From: UBA1724 sp051884615
GTDB lineage: Bacteria > Verrucomicrobiota > Lentisphaeria > Oligosphaerales > Oligosphaeraceae
Assembly (NCBI GenBank): GCA_051884615.1
Contig: JBJEVT010000038.1
Coordinates: 1-64,000, forward strand
Direction of reading: 5' to 3'
Length of the DNA stretch: 64,000 bases
This document shows positions 1-11,872 of the stretch, piece by piece; positions within the stretch are counted from its first letter, which is position 1; every line of letters starts with the position of its first letter. The position numbers and the translations under genes are program-made. The notes beneath the pieces are model-generated. The model searched no databases. It was not told the DNA's origin and saw only the letters and a program-made list of their open reading frames with translations.

Positions 1-17
1 ACTCCCCCCCCCCCCCC

Positions 18-2465
18 ATGGAACTCCTTTCCCCTGCTGGCAACCTGGAGACCGCCGTCGCCGCCTTCCACTATGGCGCCGACGCGGTCTATGTCGGAAT
101 GAAACAATTCTCCGCCCGGGCGGATGCCGAGAACTTCACGCTGGAGGAGCTGGAGGTGCTGCTGGGGCTGGCCCATGACGACCGGGAGCATCCCCGGAAG
201 GTCTATGTGGCGGTGAACACCCTGCTGCGCCAGGAGGAGGTCTCCCAGGTGGTGCCCCTCCTGCTCCAGCTGCGGGACCTGGGGGTGGACGCCCTCATCG
301 TCCAGGACCTGGGCACCGCCCACCTGGTGCGCCGCTATCTGCCGGAGCTCCCCCTGCATGCCTCCACCCAGATGGCGGTGCACAACGTGGAGGGGATGGT
401 GGAGTGCCGGGAGCTGGGCTTCGACCGGGTGATCGCCGCCCGGGAGGTCACCGAGGCGGAGATCGCCGCCATGGCCGCCGTCCCCAACATCGAGCTGGAG
501 GTCTTCGCCCACGGCGCCCTCTGCTATGCCTACAGCGGCCTCTGCCTGCTGTCCAGCGTCCTCCACGACCACAGCGGCAACCGGGGGGACTGCAGCTACG
601 TCTGCCGGAATTGCTGGCGGGTGGAGGGCGAGGAGGGGGAGACCCTCTCCGAGGGCTGCCATCTGATGTCCATGAAGGATCTGGCGCTGGGGGAGGCCGT
701 GGCGACCCTGGAGCAGATGGGAGTGGCCTCGGTGAAGCTGGAGGGCAGGAAGAAGACCCCCCTCTATGTGGCCGCCGTCACCAACTACTACCGCCATCTC
801 CTGGACGGCGATTTCCAGCCCGGGGAACGCCGTCAGTGCGAACAGGACGTGAAGACCATCTTCAGCCGCCCCTGGACCCGCTTCTGCTTTTCCGCGGAGC
901 ATCCCGCCAATGTCACGGACATCCAGGAGACCGGGCCCCGGGGCGTGCCCGCCGGCGTGGTGCGGGAGGTGGTCTCCCAGGAGGACGGGGACTGGCTCCG
1001 CTTCCAGCTCATGGGGCTGACCCTGGAGAAGCATGACGGCCTCCAGGTGGAGCTCCCGGAGCGGGAACGCCCCTACGGCTTCCCCGTGGACGAGATCCGG
1101 CTCTTCCCCCAGGGGGGCGCGGAGACCTGGGAGAGCGTCTTCGTGGCGGAGGACGGCGCCACCATCCAGGTGCCCCTCCCCGAAGGCCATCCCGAGATTC
1201 CCGAGGGCGTGCCCGTCTTCTGCACCTCCAGCCAGGCCGTGAAGCGCCGCTACTCCTGGCCCTCCCTGCGCCCCGCGCTGGTGCGAACCCGTCATCCGGT
1301 CTATTTCTCCCTCCAGGTGAAGCCCGATTCCCTCCAGGTGGTGGCGCAGCCCTCCATCGGCGTCCGGGAATTGTCCGACGTCACCACCGTCATGCCTTTG
1401 GAGGAGCCTCTGAAGCCCAGTGCGACCCGCTCGTCCCAGGCCCTGGAGGAGGATGCCCGGAAGGCGTTCGCCAAGCTGGGGGACACCCCCTTCCAGCTGG
1501 CGGACCTCCAGGTGGACAATCCCCAGGGCTGCTTTGTCCCCGTCTCTTTGCTGAACGAGCTGCGCCGCCGTTCCGCGCAGGAGGTCTCCCGGGTGATGGA
1601 GGAGGAGTGCCGGCAGGAGCAGAGCAGCATCCTTCGCCAGGAGGAGGACTGGGCGCCTTCCTGGGAGGGGGCGCCGGCGCAGGCGGGCTGGATTCTGAAG
1701 GTGGACCGCCCCTTCGCCCTGAATCTCTTCGGCCCCAAGGAGCTGGAGAAGGTCCACGAGGTGGTGCTGGATTTGGGACGGCTGGAGGATTCCTCCATGC
1801 TGGAGTCCGTGGAGTTCCTGGCGGACCGGGTGGGACGGGACCGGATGCGCCTGGCGCTTCCCGTCCTGCAACGGGAGGACGGACGCCATCAGTGGACCGG
1901 CCTCCTGCGCCGCCTCTTCGTGAAGGGATACCGGAAGTGGCAGGTGGCGAATCTGGGGGCGATCCCCTGCCTGGCCAAGGTCAGCGTCACCCCCGACAAC
2001 ACCTCCATCACCGCGGACTGGCCCCTCTATGTCAACAACACCGCCGCCGCCCGCTTCCTCCTGGAGGAAATGGGACTCCAGAGAGTGGCGCTCTCCCCGG
2101 ATGACACCCCGGAGAATCTTCTGACCCTGGCGGAGCGCCTGGGACCTGTGGCGGAATTCCCTGTCTTCCAGGACGCCCCCCTGGCCATCTCCGCCGCCTG
2201 CGCCAACGCCTCCCTCCAGGGACGCTGCTTCGGCCCCGAAGAGTGCCGCTTCCGGGAAATGACCCTGGAAAACCGGGCGGGAGAACGGCTGCGGGTGGTG
2301 AACGACCAGTGCCACTCCGTCTATTTGCGGGAAGAACCCCTCTCCCATGAAAGCCTCCTCCCCAAGGCCCTGGCACGGGGCGCCCGCCTCCTCCGCGCGG
2401 ATTTCTGCTGGAGAGACTGGTCCCCCCGCGCCATCCGGGAACACTGGGAGAGACTCCAGGGCTAG
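18..2465 (+). CDS. U32 family peptidase / RlhA-like 23S rRNA hydroxylation protein
   Basis: 815 aa. The N-terminus (residues 2-40, LLSPAGN and ADAVYVG) is the TIM-barrel start of the U32 family. The signature HGALC-SGLC segment lies near residues 165-176. Cysteines at about 169, 176, 192 and 196/199 match the Fe-S cluster ligands of RlhA/TrhP-type members. The long C-terminal half fits the extra domain (DUF3656) of the YhbU/RlhA-type subgroup. Known members hydroxylate rRNA or tRNA bases, or were described as collagenase-like peptidases; sequence alone does not separate these roles. The ATG directly follows a run of C with no Shine-Dalgarno. The gene begins at the window edge and stops at TAG, so amber is a normal stop codon here. 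Confidence 0.88.
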   Translation: MELLSPAGNLETAVAAFHYGADAVYVGMKQFSARADAENFTLEELEVLLGLAHDDREHPRKVYVAVNTLLRQEEVSQVVPLLLQLRDLGVDALIVQDLGTAHLVRRYLPELPLHASTQMAVHNVEGMVECRELGFDRVIAAREVTEAEIAAMAAVPNIELEVFAHGALCYAYSGLCLLSSVLHDHSGNRGDCSYVCRNCWRVEGEEGETLSEGCHLMSMKDLALGEAVATLEQMGVASVKLEGRKKTPLYVAAVTNYYRHLLDGDFQPGERRQCEQDVKTIFSRPWTRFCFSAEHPANVTDIQETGPRGVPAGVVREVVSQEDGDWLRFQLMGLTLEKHDGLQVELPERERPYGFPVDEIRLFPQGGAETWESVFVAEDGATIQVPLPEGHPEIPEGVPVFCTSSQAVKRRYSWPSLRPALVRTRHPVYFSLQVKPDSLQVVAQPSIGVRELSDVTTVMPLEEPLKPSATRSSQALEEDARKAFAKLGDTPFQLADLQVDNPQGCFVPVSLLNELRRRSAQEVSRVMEEECRQEQSSILRQEEDWAPSWEGAPAQAGWILKVDRPFALNLFGPKELEKVHEVVLDLGRLEDSSMLESVEFLADRVGRDRMRLALPVLQREDGRHQWTGLLRRLFVKGYRKWQVANLGAIPCLAKVSVTPDNTSITADWPLYVNNTAAARFLLEEMGLQRVALSPDDTPENLLTLAERLGPVAEFPVFQDAPLAISAACANASLQGRCFGPEECRFREMTLENRAGERLRVVNDQCHSVYLREEPLSHESLLPKALARGARLLRADFCWRDWSPRAIREHWERLQG

Positions 2466-2605
2466 GGAAAAGCCACCGCGTCGAAATGCCCCGCTCCCCC
2501 GGAATGGCGCGTCACCCCCTCCGAAAATCCGCGCCGGGTGCGACACTTTGTCCCAGCTCCTCCCCCGCCGGGCGCCCCGGGGGCTTGGCATGTTTGTTGC
2601 TTTGA

Positions 2606-2634
2606 CCCGACTCGTCTTTTTTTTGAGTGTCGGG
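2606..2634. promoter_or_regulatory. Inverted repeat upstream of dnaK (possible heat-shock operator)
   Basis: CCCGAC (2606-2611) and GTCGGG (2629-2634) form a dyad with inner half-sites ACTC and GAGT, about 74 bp before the dnaK start in a locally AT-richer stretch. The inner ACTC...GAGT recalls the core of CIRCE (the HrcA operator, GCACTC-N9-GAGTGC). The outer arms and the 11-nt spacer do not match it, so this is a candidate operator only. Confidence 0.3.
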
Positions 2635-2707
2635 CGTCCCCATTCTGTTTTGTGGAGCGAGGGGCGGGACGACGAGATGTTTCCCTTGCAAACGGAGGAA
2701 TTATCCT

Positions 2708-4630
<1,923 letters not shown>

Positions 4631-4730
4631 TCCCCGTCTTTCCCCAAAACCGAAACACGCTGGCGCCGTCGGTCCAACCCCGGCGCCGGCTTCCCTCCAA
4701 CCCAAACACAGACAAGGAGCATACACAGAC

Positions 4731-5021
4731 ATGTCCACCATCAGACCGCTAGGCGACCGCGTCTTCGTCGAACCCGTTGAGGAGACCGTGGAGCAGAAGG
4801 GAGGCATCTTCCTGCCCGACACCGCCCGGGAAAAGCCCCTGAAGGCGAAGGTGATCTCCGTGGGCCCCGGCCGCCGCGACGACGCCGGCAAGCTCATCCC
4901 CATGGAAGTCAAGGCCGGCGAGTTCGTCCTCACCAGCAAGTACGGCGGCACCGAGATCAAGATCGACGATAAGACCTACAAGATCCTCTCCAGCTCCGAC
5001 ATTCTTGCCGTTGTGGAGTAA
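4731..5021 (+). CDS. groES: Co-chaperonin GroES (Hsp10)
   Basis: 96 aa, the standard length. It starts IRPLGDRVFVEP, has the mobile-loop region around KGGIFLP (residues 24-30), then VGPGRRDD, and ends in the conserved DILAVVE. AAGGAG lies about 12 nt before the ATG. It sits 100 bp after dnaK and 99 bp before groEL on the same strand. It forms the heptameric lid of the GroEL folding chamber. Homology excludes the longer in-frame extension upstream. Confidence 0.97.
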   Translation: MSTIRPLGDRVFVEPVEETVEQKGGIFLPDTAREKPLKAKVISVGPGRRDDAGKLIPMEVKAGEFVLTSKYGGTEIKIDDKTYKILSSSDILAVVE

Positions 5022-5120
5022 GAGCCTCCCGGGCGGGCCGCTCCCTTCCGGACGCCCCCGCTACGCCTCTCTCCCAACCCCCGTCACCCAAGACAAACCC
5101 GTAAGGAGTCATCAAACATT

Positions 5121-6758
<1,638 letters not shown>

Positions 6759-6822
6759 GCCTCCCCCTCCCTCCACATCTGCCCTGAAGGCCCCCCCTTC
6801 AGGACAGATGCTAGGAAAAAAG

Positions 6823-6861
6823 ACCTCCTGCGACACTTTTCCTGCCGCAGGAGGTTTTTTT
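6823..6861 (+). terminator. Intrinsic terminator after groEL
   Basis: The 10-bp perfect stem ACCTCCTGCG (6823-6832) / CGCAGGAGGT (6846-6855) is followed by a T tract to 6861. An A-run just upstream suggests it may also work in the other direction. It ends the dnaK-groES-groEL block. A second, weaker dyad (CATCTG...CAGATG with inner CTGAA...TTCAG) lies at about 6775-6810. Confidence 0.88.
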
Positions 6862-6870
6862 GTTCTGTGC

Positions 6871-6904
6871 TGCTCTTGAGGGAAGCGAAATTTTGGCTGT
6901 TCCG
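6871..6904. repeat. 34-bp imperfect direct repeat, left copy
   Basis: Begins TGCTCTTGAGGGAA and ends TTGGCTGTTCCG. It matches 8986-9019 at 30 of 34 positions in the same orientation. The two copies bracket the AT-rich DUF262 gene about 2.1 kb apart. They look like an insertion-site duplication or the edges of an acquired cassette. Confidence 0.8.
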
Positions 6905-7162
6905 AAATCCATCGGCTAAATTAGCCGCCAGGTCAACCCCAAAGCGAGAATCAACGCCTTCCCTCCCCATGGTGGTGGAACCGTGGCGTAAGGAAGTGGC
7001 CGGTGGTCTTCCTCATGCTCCCACGGTCCGCGCCGGCTGGTGGCATGCATCGAAAAATACCAGGGGGCTGAGGCAGAGCCCCCAGGAAGCCCCGACAAAC
7101 ACACAGCGAAAATTTCGATTTCGTCCCCATCAGGACAGCAGCACTACTACTATAAGATTCCC
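6905..7162. other. AT-richer leader with two hairpins before the DUF262 gene
   Basis: No gene is supported here. CGGCTAAATTAGCCG (6913-6927) is a perfect palindrome with a one-base centre. GGGGGCT (7063-7069) pairs with AGCCCCC (7077-7083), extended by flanking CC and GG. TATAAG at about 7151-7156 is a possible -10 box only 7 nt before the downstream ATG, which lacks a Shine-Dalgarno, so the gene may be translated leaderless. Confidence 0.45.
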
Positions 7163-8959
7163 ATGTCAACCACAATCAGCATAAACAAACAGAACGTATC
7201 TGACCTGCTTCGCAATGGTGCGGAGCATCCCTTTGTCATACCGGAATATCAGCGTCCCTACGCATGGGGGAGTGACCAGATCCAGACGCTCTTTGAGGAT
7301 ATCTGGGATTTTACGGTGAATATGGGTGGGAGCAAGCACCCCAACGAGAAATACTTCCTGGGTAGTATTGTCTCCTATGAGAACGAAAGTGGCGAACAGG
7401 AAATTATTGATGGCCAGCAACGCATCACTTCGCTCTTTCTTTTGTTGCGCGCGATCTACACAAAATTGAATGCCGCTGAGCAAAAGACTGATGAGGCTAG
7501 GAACTTCATCGAAAAAATCGCGCCTACGATTTGGCGGGCAGACAAACTGACAGGAAAAATAAACTACAACGATATTCTCATCGTTTCCCGTGTCATTTCC
7601 AATGAAGGGAATGAGATACTCCGTCAAATTCTGGAGAGCGGTCAGGCGAGGGAAAAGGCCAAGGACAATTACTCCAAGAACTACCTCCTGTTTCAAAAGC
7701 TGTATGCCGAGCATTGCGAGAAAGATCCGCTGGCAGTCTACAACTTCATCTACGCATTGTTGAACCAGGCAATCGTTTTGCCCATTACTGCAGACAGTCA
7801 GGATACGGCTCTGACCATCTTCTCCACCCTCAACGATCGCGGGATGCCGCTTTCCGATGCCGATATTTTCAAGGCAAAAATGTACAACAATCTCGCACCC
7901 GATGAAAAGCAGGCATTCGTTGACCGTTGGCAAGGTCTGACAGAGGAGGCGGAAAGGGCTGGTGAGAACATCCAGAATCTATTTACCTACTACATGTTCT
8001 ATTTGCGGGCACGCGACAATGACCGCGATACCACGACTCCAGGTGTAAGGAAATACTACTCTGCCAATAAGTTCAAGAGATTATATTCCGACAATGTAAT
8101 GAGCAATCTCGCCATCATTGCGGAATTCCTCAAGGTATGGAACAAGCGAATTATCGAGTTGGATGAAGAATGGACGAAGGACATGGGAATTCTGCAGGCG
8201 CTTGATATCCTTAGTTTTTATCCCAATGATTTCGGGAAATACCCTGTCATTATCTTCTACCTGACTCATTACAAAGAAGCAGATTTTTCGAAGACATTCC
8301 TGTCTTTTCTCCAGAAGTTTTTGAGAGAAATCACGGTGAAGTATGTCCTTATGCCGTCTGTCACGTCCGTGAAAGGTGATATTCTCAGTCTCAACGTTAA
8401 CATCATCAAGTCGAACCATCCAGCATTTGAATTCAGGAAACTGGATGAGTCCAATTTGAAGAATATTCTGAAGACACCGCATTACAAGACGGTACGAATG
8501 CTGCTGAGTATCTTGGCATACGAAGAGCAGACAGATTCCCTGTTGCCGAACAACCCGTTGTGGGAGATTGAGCACATACTGCCTCAAAAATGGCAGCCGA
8601 CCTACTTCACGAACGAGAGCACGGAGTTGGTTCAAGAAAAGATTGAGAGCCTTGGCAACAAGATCCCATTTGAAAAGAAGCTGAACATCGTCGCCAGCAA
8701 TGGGTACTTTGCCAAGAAGAAGGGAGAATATGCCAAGTCGAACATTGCTGTCGTCAAGCGAATGGCACAGCATCCTTCGCACGACTGGAAGCTTGATGAC
8801 ATATCGGAACGCAGCATACGTTTGGCGGACAAGTTGCTAAAGATCTTTGCCGACTGGAACAACAAATACGAGCAAGCCAGCATTCGGGAGGAGAAGTCGA
8901 AGCCTTCGCCGGAGCAACTCAAACAGATTGAGGAGTTCAAGAAGAACGGCTGGATTTAA
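7163..8959 (+). CDS. DUF262 / HNH-nuclease protein, GmrSD-like restriction family
   Basis: 598 aa. Residues 26-35 (IPEYQRPYAW) and 83-87 (DGQQR) are hallmarks of the DUF262 (GmrS/ParB-like) NTPase domain. EHILPQKW near residue 470 is the DUF1524 (GmrD) HNH-nuclease motif. Fused DUF262-DUF1524 proteins include type IV restriction enzymes that cut modified phage DNA, and several other anti-phage proteins. The gene is clearly AT-richer than its neighbours, with A/T third bases throughout, and sits between direct repeats, which suggests horizontal acquisition. It stands alone with no partner gene. The ATG at 7163 is chosen because family homology starts there; the upstream extension is low-complexity. 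Phage-defence function is inferred. Confidence 0.85.
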   Translation: MSTTISINKQNVSDLLRNGAEHPFVIPEYQRPYAWGSDQIQTLFEDIWDFTVNMGGSKHPNEKYFLGSIVSYENESGEQEIIDGQQRITSLFLLLRAIYTKLNAAEQKTDEARNFIEKIAPTIWRADKLTGKINYNDILIVSRVISNEGNEILRQILESGQAREKAKDNYSKNYLLFQKLYAEHCEKDPLAVYNFIYALLNQAIVLPITADSQDTALTIFSTLNDRGMPLSDADIFKAKMYNNLAPDEKQAFVDRWQGLTEEAERAGENIQNLFTYYMFYLRARDNDRDTTTPGVRKYYSANKFKRLYSDNVMSNLAIIAEFLKVWNKRIIELDEEWTKDMGILQALDILSFYPNDFGKYPVIIFYLTHYKEADFSKTFLSFLQKFLREITVKYVLMPSVTSVKGDILSLNVNIIKSNHPAFEFRKLDESNLKNILKTPHYKTVRMLLSILAYEEQTDSLLPNNPLWEIEHILPQKWQPTYFTNESTELVQEKIESLGNKIPFEKKLNIVASNGYFAKKKGEYAKSNIAVVKRMAQHPSHDWKLDDISERSIRLADKLLKIFADWNNKYEQASIREEKSKPSPEQLKQIEEFKKNGWI

Positions 8960-8985
8960 GCGCATAACGGGGAGTGAAATCGTCC

Positions 8986-9019
8986 TGCGCTTGAGGGAAA
9001 GGAAATGTTGGCTGTTCCG
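8986..9019. repeat. 34-bp imperfect direct repeat, right copy
   Basis: Begins TGCGCTTGAGGGAA and ends TTGGCTGTTCCG. It differs from 6871-6904 at only four positions and starts 27 bp after the DUF262 stop codon. It marks the right edge of the AT-rich segment. Confidence 0.8.
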
Positions 9020-9260
9020 GCTTTGACGATGGCGTGTCTTTGCTACAGTCGCATTGGGTTGCGTTCATCCCCTTAGGGCCTCCCTTCCCCCCCCGCAAGG
9101 GGAGAGGATAACAAGCGAGAGATCTAGAGGTTCTAGGGAAATAGCTTACCAAGATCGAACCAGGGGGCGTTCCGTGGTCGACCTGTTTCCCCTCTGTGTG
9201 CTCTGTGTTCAAGCGGCAACGTCCCTCTCTGTGCCCGACCTGTGTTTCCCCGGGGGGGTG
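9020..9260. other. Gene-free stretch with remnant repeats
   Basis: This lies between two convergent genes and holds no credible ORF. TTGACG (9023-9028) followed by TACAGT looks promoter-like but has no gene downstream. A C-rich/G-rich imperfect hairpin spans about 9080-9107. A CTCTGTGTGCTCTGTGTT tract at about 9192-9209 resembles short dispersed CTCTGTG-type intergenic repeats. It may be the residue of earlier insertions. Confidence 0.35.
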
Positions 9261-10193
9261 TTACGCCGTGGCGGGAAATCCCAGTTTCCGGAAGGTCTCC
9301 ACCTGTCTGCGGATGGAGTATCCTCCGGGAGGGGCCAGGAGTTTTCCGGCCCAGTTGGTGCCGTCCTGGAAGCACTGTTCCGTTTGGAACTCCAGCATCC
9401 TGGGGCAGGTGCGCAACTGGGGCATGAGGGTTTCCCAGGCGATGGTGCCATCGAAGGGCATGGCATGGAGGTCGGCGTAGCCGGTGTTGTCGTGGATGTG
9501 GCAGGTGACCACATGGGGTTGGAGCAGGGCGAGGGCGTCGGGCTCTTCCCAGAAGCCTTCCCACCAGTCGCGCTGAAGATGTTCCACGGGATAGTTCTCC
9601 CTTTTCTTCCAGGGATAGGGCGCCCGGATGTGGGCGTGCCCGGTGTCGTAGCACACGCCGATGGCGGAGCTGCTCAGGAAAGGGGTGATGAGGGACAGCA
9701 CTTCATGGGCGGAGTTGCTGGGCTCGAAACTGTTCTCCACGGCGATGACCAGGCCCAGCTTTTCCGCGACGGGAAGCAGGATTTCCAGACTCTGGTGGGC
9801 AAGGGGACGCAGCACCTCCAGGGGAGTGTGGTCCATGATGTAGTGGTAGGCGCCAACGTGCATGGTGTAGGTCCGGCTCCCGAAGTCGGCGGCGATCTCC
9901 ATGGCGCGGCGATGGGTCTGCCACATCTGCTCCCGCTCTTCCCGGGCGACGGGGATGTTGAGGTCATCCTTCCGCCCGAAGGGGGAGTGCATGGCGACAA
10001 AGCGGATGCCGAAGCGCCGGCAGAGCCCCTTCAGAAAGTCAATCCTCCCCGGGTCCTTGAGACATTCGCGGACAAGCCCGTCCGTGAAGACGAAGGTGTC
10101 CACCCCCCAATCCAGATACTCTCGGATCATCCGTGGATAGAGGGCATCCGTCAAGTCGGTCCAGGGGTGGTTGAAGGCGAGTGGGGCGCTCAT
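9261..10193 (-). CDS. Sugar phosphate isomerase/epimerase (xylose isomerase-like TIM barrel)
   Basis: 310 aa. Motifs along the protein fit the AP-endonuclease-2/xylose-isomerase-like TIM barrel: HSPFG near residue 64, MHVGAYHY near 100, AVENSF near 150, CYDTGHA near 180, and CHIHDN near 230. The conserved His, Glu and Asp residues would bind a divalent metal. Family members interconvert sugars, inosose or hydroxypyruvate; the substrate cannot be read from sequence. It is the only gene of its strand before the convergent DUF262 gene. Confidence 0.8.
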   Translation of the reverse strand: MSAPLAFNHPWTDLTDALYPRMIREYLDWGVDTFVFTDGLVRECLKDPGRIDFLKGLCRRFGIRFVAMHSPFGRKDDLNIPVAREEREQMWQTHRRAMEIAADFGSRTYTMHVGAYHYIMDHTPLEVLRPLAHQSLEILLPVAEKLGLVIAVENSFEPSNSAHEVLSLITPFLSSSAIGVCYDTGHAHIRAPYPWKKRENYPVEHLQRDWWEGFWEEPDALALLQPHVVTCHIHDNTGYADLHAMPFDGTIAWETLMPQLRTCPRMLEFQTEQCFQDGTNWAGKLLAPPGGYSIRRQVETFRKLGFPATA

Positions 10194-10216
10194 GGGGAAG
10201 GGGGGGGCGGGGGAAT

Positions 10217-10266
10217 AAGAAAACGCCCTGGAGAAGGTGTCGCCGGACGGCGGTCTTCTTCAGGGC
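10217..10266 (-). terminator. Intrinsic terminator after the ddl-TRL pair
   Basis: On the minus strand GCCCTG (10266-10261) pairs with CAGGGC (10230-10225), with an inner AAGAAG/CTTCT extension. GTTTTCTTATT follows as a U-rich tail. It lies 15 bp past the TRL gene stop. Confidence 0.7.
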
Positions 10267-10281
10267 GACTGGGGGGGAGGG

Positions 10282-10611
10282 CTATTCGCCCCAGACCACG
10301 CAGCGGTAGGTGGAGACCACGCCCAGGATGGAGTTGGCCTCCCAGTCCACATGGTGGATCTTCCGGATGCCGCCATTGGCGCAGGCGGCGGTGATGGAGG
10401 AATCCCCGGTGGCCACCAGGCCCAGGATGGACTTGGAGACGGCCACGCCCACCTTGGTGGCGGCGGGGGAGTCGGTGGTGTCTCCGGTGGCCAGGGGCAC
10501 CCGGAGGTCCGTGTAGAGGAGTCCCACGGGCTGGGAGGTGGCGCAGGAATTGCAGAGGAGGGTCAGGGCCAGGGAGAGGACGGCCAGGAGGGCGGTGAGG
10601 GATTTTTTCAT
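10282..10611 (-). CDS. TRL-like family lipoprotein
   Basis: 109 aa. The start MKKSLTALLAVLSLALTLLCNSC is a signal peptide ending at a lipobox-like Cys. The body matches the TRL-like family: GLLYTDLRVPL, then KVGVAVSKSILGLVATGDSSI, ACANGGIRKIHHVDW, and a closing CVVWGE. The family's molecular role is unknown and members are small exported proteins. It is 26 bp downstream of ddl on the same strand and ahead of a terminator, so probably co-transcribed. The ATG at 10611 begins the signal peptide; the much longer open frame continuing upstream is antisense noise over ddl. Confidence 0.8.
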   Translation of the reverse strand: MKKSLTALLAVLSLALTLLCNSCATSQPVGLLYTDLRVPLATGDTTDSPAATKVGVAVSKSILGLVATGDSSITAACANGGIRKIHHVDWEANSILGVVSTYRCVVWGE

Positions 10612-10637
10612 GGAGGGATTTCCTGTGGGGAGGGCGG

Positions 10638-11774
10638 TTAGGCCTCGGGGCTGCGTCGAAGCTGCTTTTTCCGGAGGAAGCGCGCCTGGGCGGTCTCCAG
10701 CAGCGTGGAGATGAGGGTGGGGTAGTCCATTCCGTTGTTTTCCATCATCTTGGGATAGAGAGAGATGGAGGTGAATCCGGGGATGGTGTTGATTTCGTTG
10801 AGGATCAAGGGGTCGCGGGTGTTTTTCCGGCGGTCTTTCCGCAGGAAGAAATCCACCCGGGCCATGCCGTGGCATTCCAGGGCGGCGAAGACCATGCCCG
10901 CGGCCTCCCGGACGAACTCCCGCTCCTCCTGGGTGAGTCTGGCGGGCACCTGGAGGCGGGCCCCCTGGTCGTCCAGATACTTGGCCTGGTAGTCGTAGAA
11001 TCCGGTGCGGGGAATCACCTCGCCGGGATCCGCCACCATCAGGGAGCCGTCCGGCATCTCCAGCACGGCGCACTCCACTTCCCGGGCGTTCTGCACCGCC
11101 GCCTCCACCAGCACCTTGTCGTCGTACAGGAAGGCTTCTTCCAGGGCCTTGCCCAGCTCCTCCGCCTTGGCCACCCGCACAATGCCCACGGAGGAGCCGG
11201 TGCAGGCGGGCTTGACGAACAGGGGGAGCCCCAAGTCCTGGATGAGCTGTTCCTGGGGGATTTCGTCGCCGGCGCCGAAGGCGTAGAAGGGGGCCACGGG
11301 GATGTTCAGGAGGGAGGAGGCCAGCACCTTGGTGCGTTCCTTGTCCATGCAGTTGGCGCTGGCGGCCACGCCGCATCCCACGCAGGGCACGTCCAGCATT
11401 TCCAGCATGCCCTGGATGCATCCGTCCTCCCCGTAGGTGCCATGGAGCACGGGGAACGCCAGGGAGAAGGGGACGGGTTTGCGGCGGCTTCCCGGGAAGA
11501 CCAGGGCGGCGCCCTGGGGCGTGCTCATGGGGAAGCAGACGGGGGCGTCCTCCCGCAGTTTCACCCGGCGGGGATCCTCTCCGTTGTCCAGAAATTCCTT
11601 GTCTCCGTAGAAGTGCCAGACCCCCTCTTCGTCGATGCCCGCCACCACGGGGGTGTATTTTTTCCTATCCAGGGCCTGATAGACGGAATGGCAGGAGATG
11701 AGGGAGACCTGGTGTTCTGCGGATTTGCCGCCGCAGAGGAGGAGTACGGTGGGCAGCGGGGAGTGGGAGGCCAT
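10638..11774 (-). CDS. ddl: D-alanine--D-alanine ligase
   Basis: 378 aa, the length of DdlA/VanA-type enzymes. Residues 10-22 (VLLLCGGKSAEHQVS) form the N-terminal loop, and HGTYGEDG near 128 is the conserved substrate segment. ATP-grasp elements follow, with KPACTGSSVGIVRV near 195 and LNEINTIPGFTSISLYPKM near 325-345. It joins two D-alanines for peptidoglycan precursors in the cytosol. A peptidoglycan wall fits Lentisphaerae. The TRL-like lipoprotein gene follows. Confidence 0.95.
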   Translation of the reverse strand: MASHSPLPTVLLLCGGKSAEHQVSLISCHSVYQALDRKKYTPVVAGIDEEGVWHFYGDKEFLDNGEDPRRVKLREDAPVCFPMSTPQGAALVFPGSRRKPVPFSLAFPVLHGTYGEDGCIQGMLEMLDVPCVGCGVAASANCMDKERTKVLASSLLNIPVAPFYAFGAGDEIPQEQLIQDLGLPLFVKPACTGSSVGIVRVAKAEELGKALEEAFLYDDKVLVEAAVQNAREVECAVLEMPDGSLMVADPGEVIPRTGFYDYQAKYLDDQGARLQVPARLTQEEREFVREAAGMVFAALECHGMARVDFFLRKDRRKNTRDPLILNEINTIPGFTSISLYPKMMENNGMDYPTLISTLLETAQARFLRKKQLRRSPEA

Positions 11775-11872
11775 GGGGAAATCGAGAAGAAGAAGGCCAG
11801 GGGAAATCAGGGAGGGAGGAAGGCGAATTATGTTAAATATACCTCCCGGAAAAGTTCCCCCTCCAAGCAGTA

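Noticed and set aside
2585..2660. Canonical CIRCE operator upstream of dnaK
   Set aside because: The GCACTC-N9-GAGTGC core and 9-nt spacing are absent; only a partial ACTC...GAGT is present with an 11-nt spacer.
6863..9260. Integrated phage or transposon around the DUF262 gene
   Set aside because: No integrase, transposase, terminal inverted repeat pair or phage gene is visible; only the direct repeats suggest insertion.
9054..10394. A 446-codon plus-strand frame over the sugar isomerase
   Set aside because: The minus strand encodes a TIM-barrel protein with conserved motifs; the plus-strand product is Gly/Val/His-rich and featureless.
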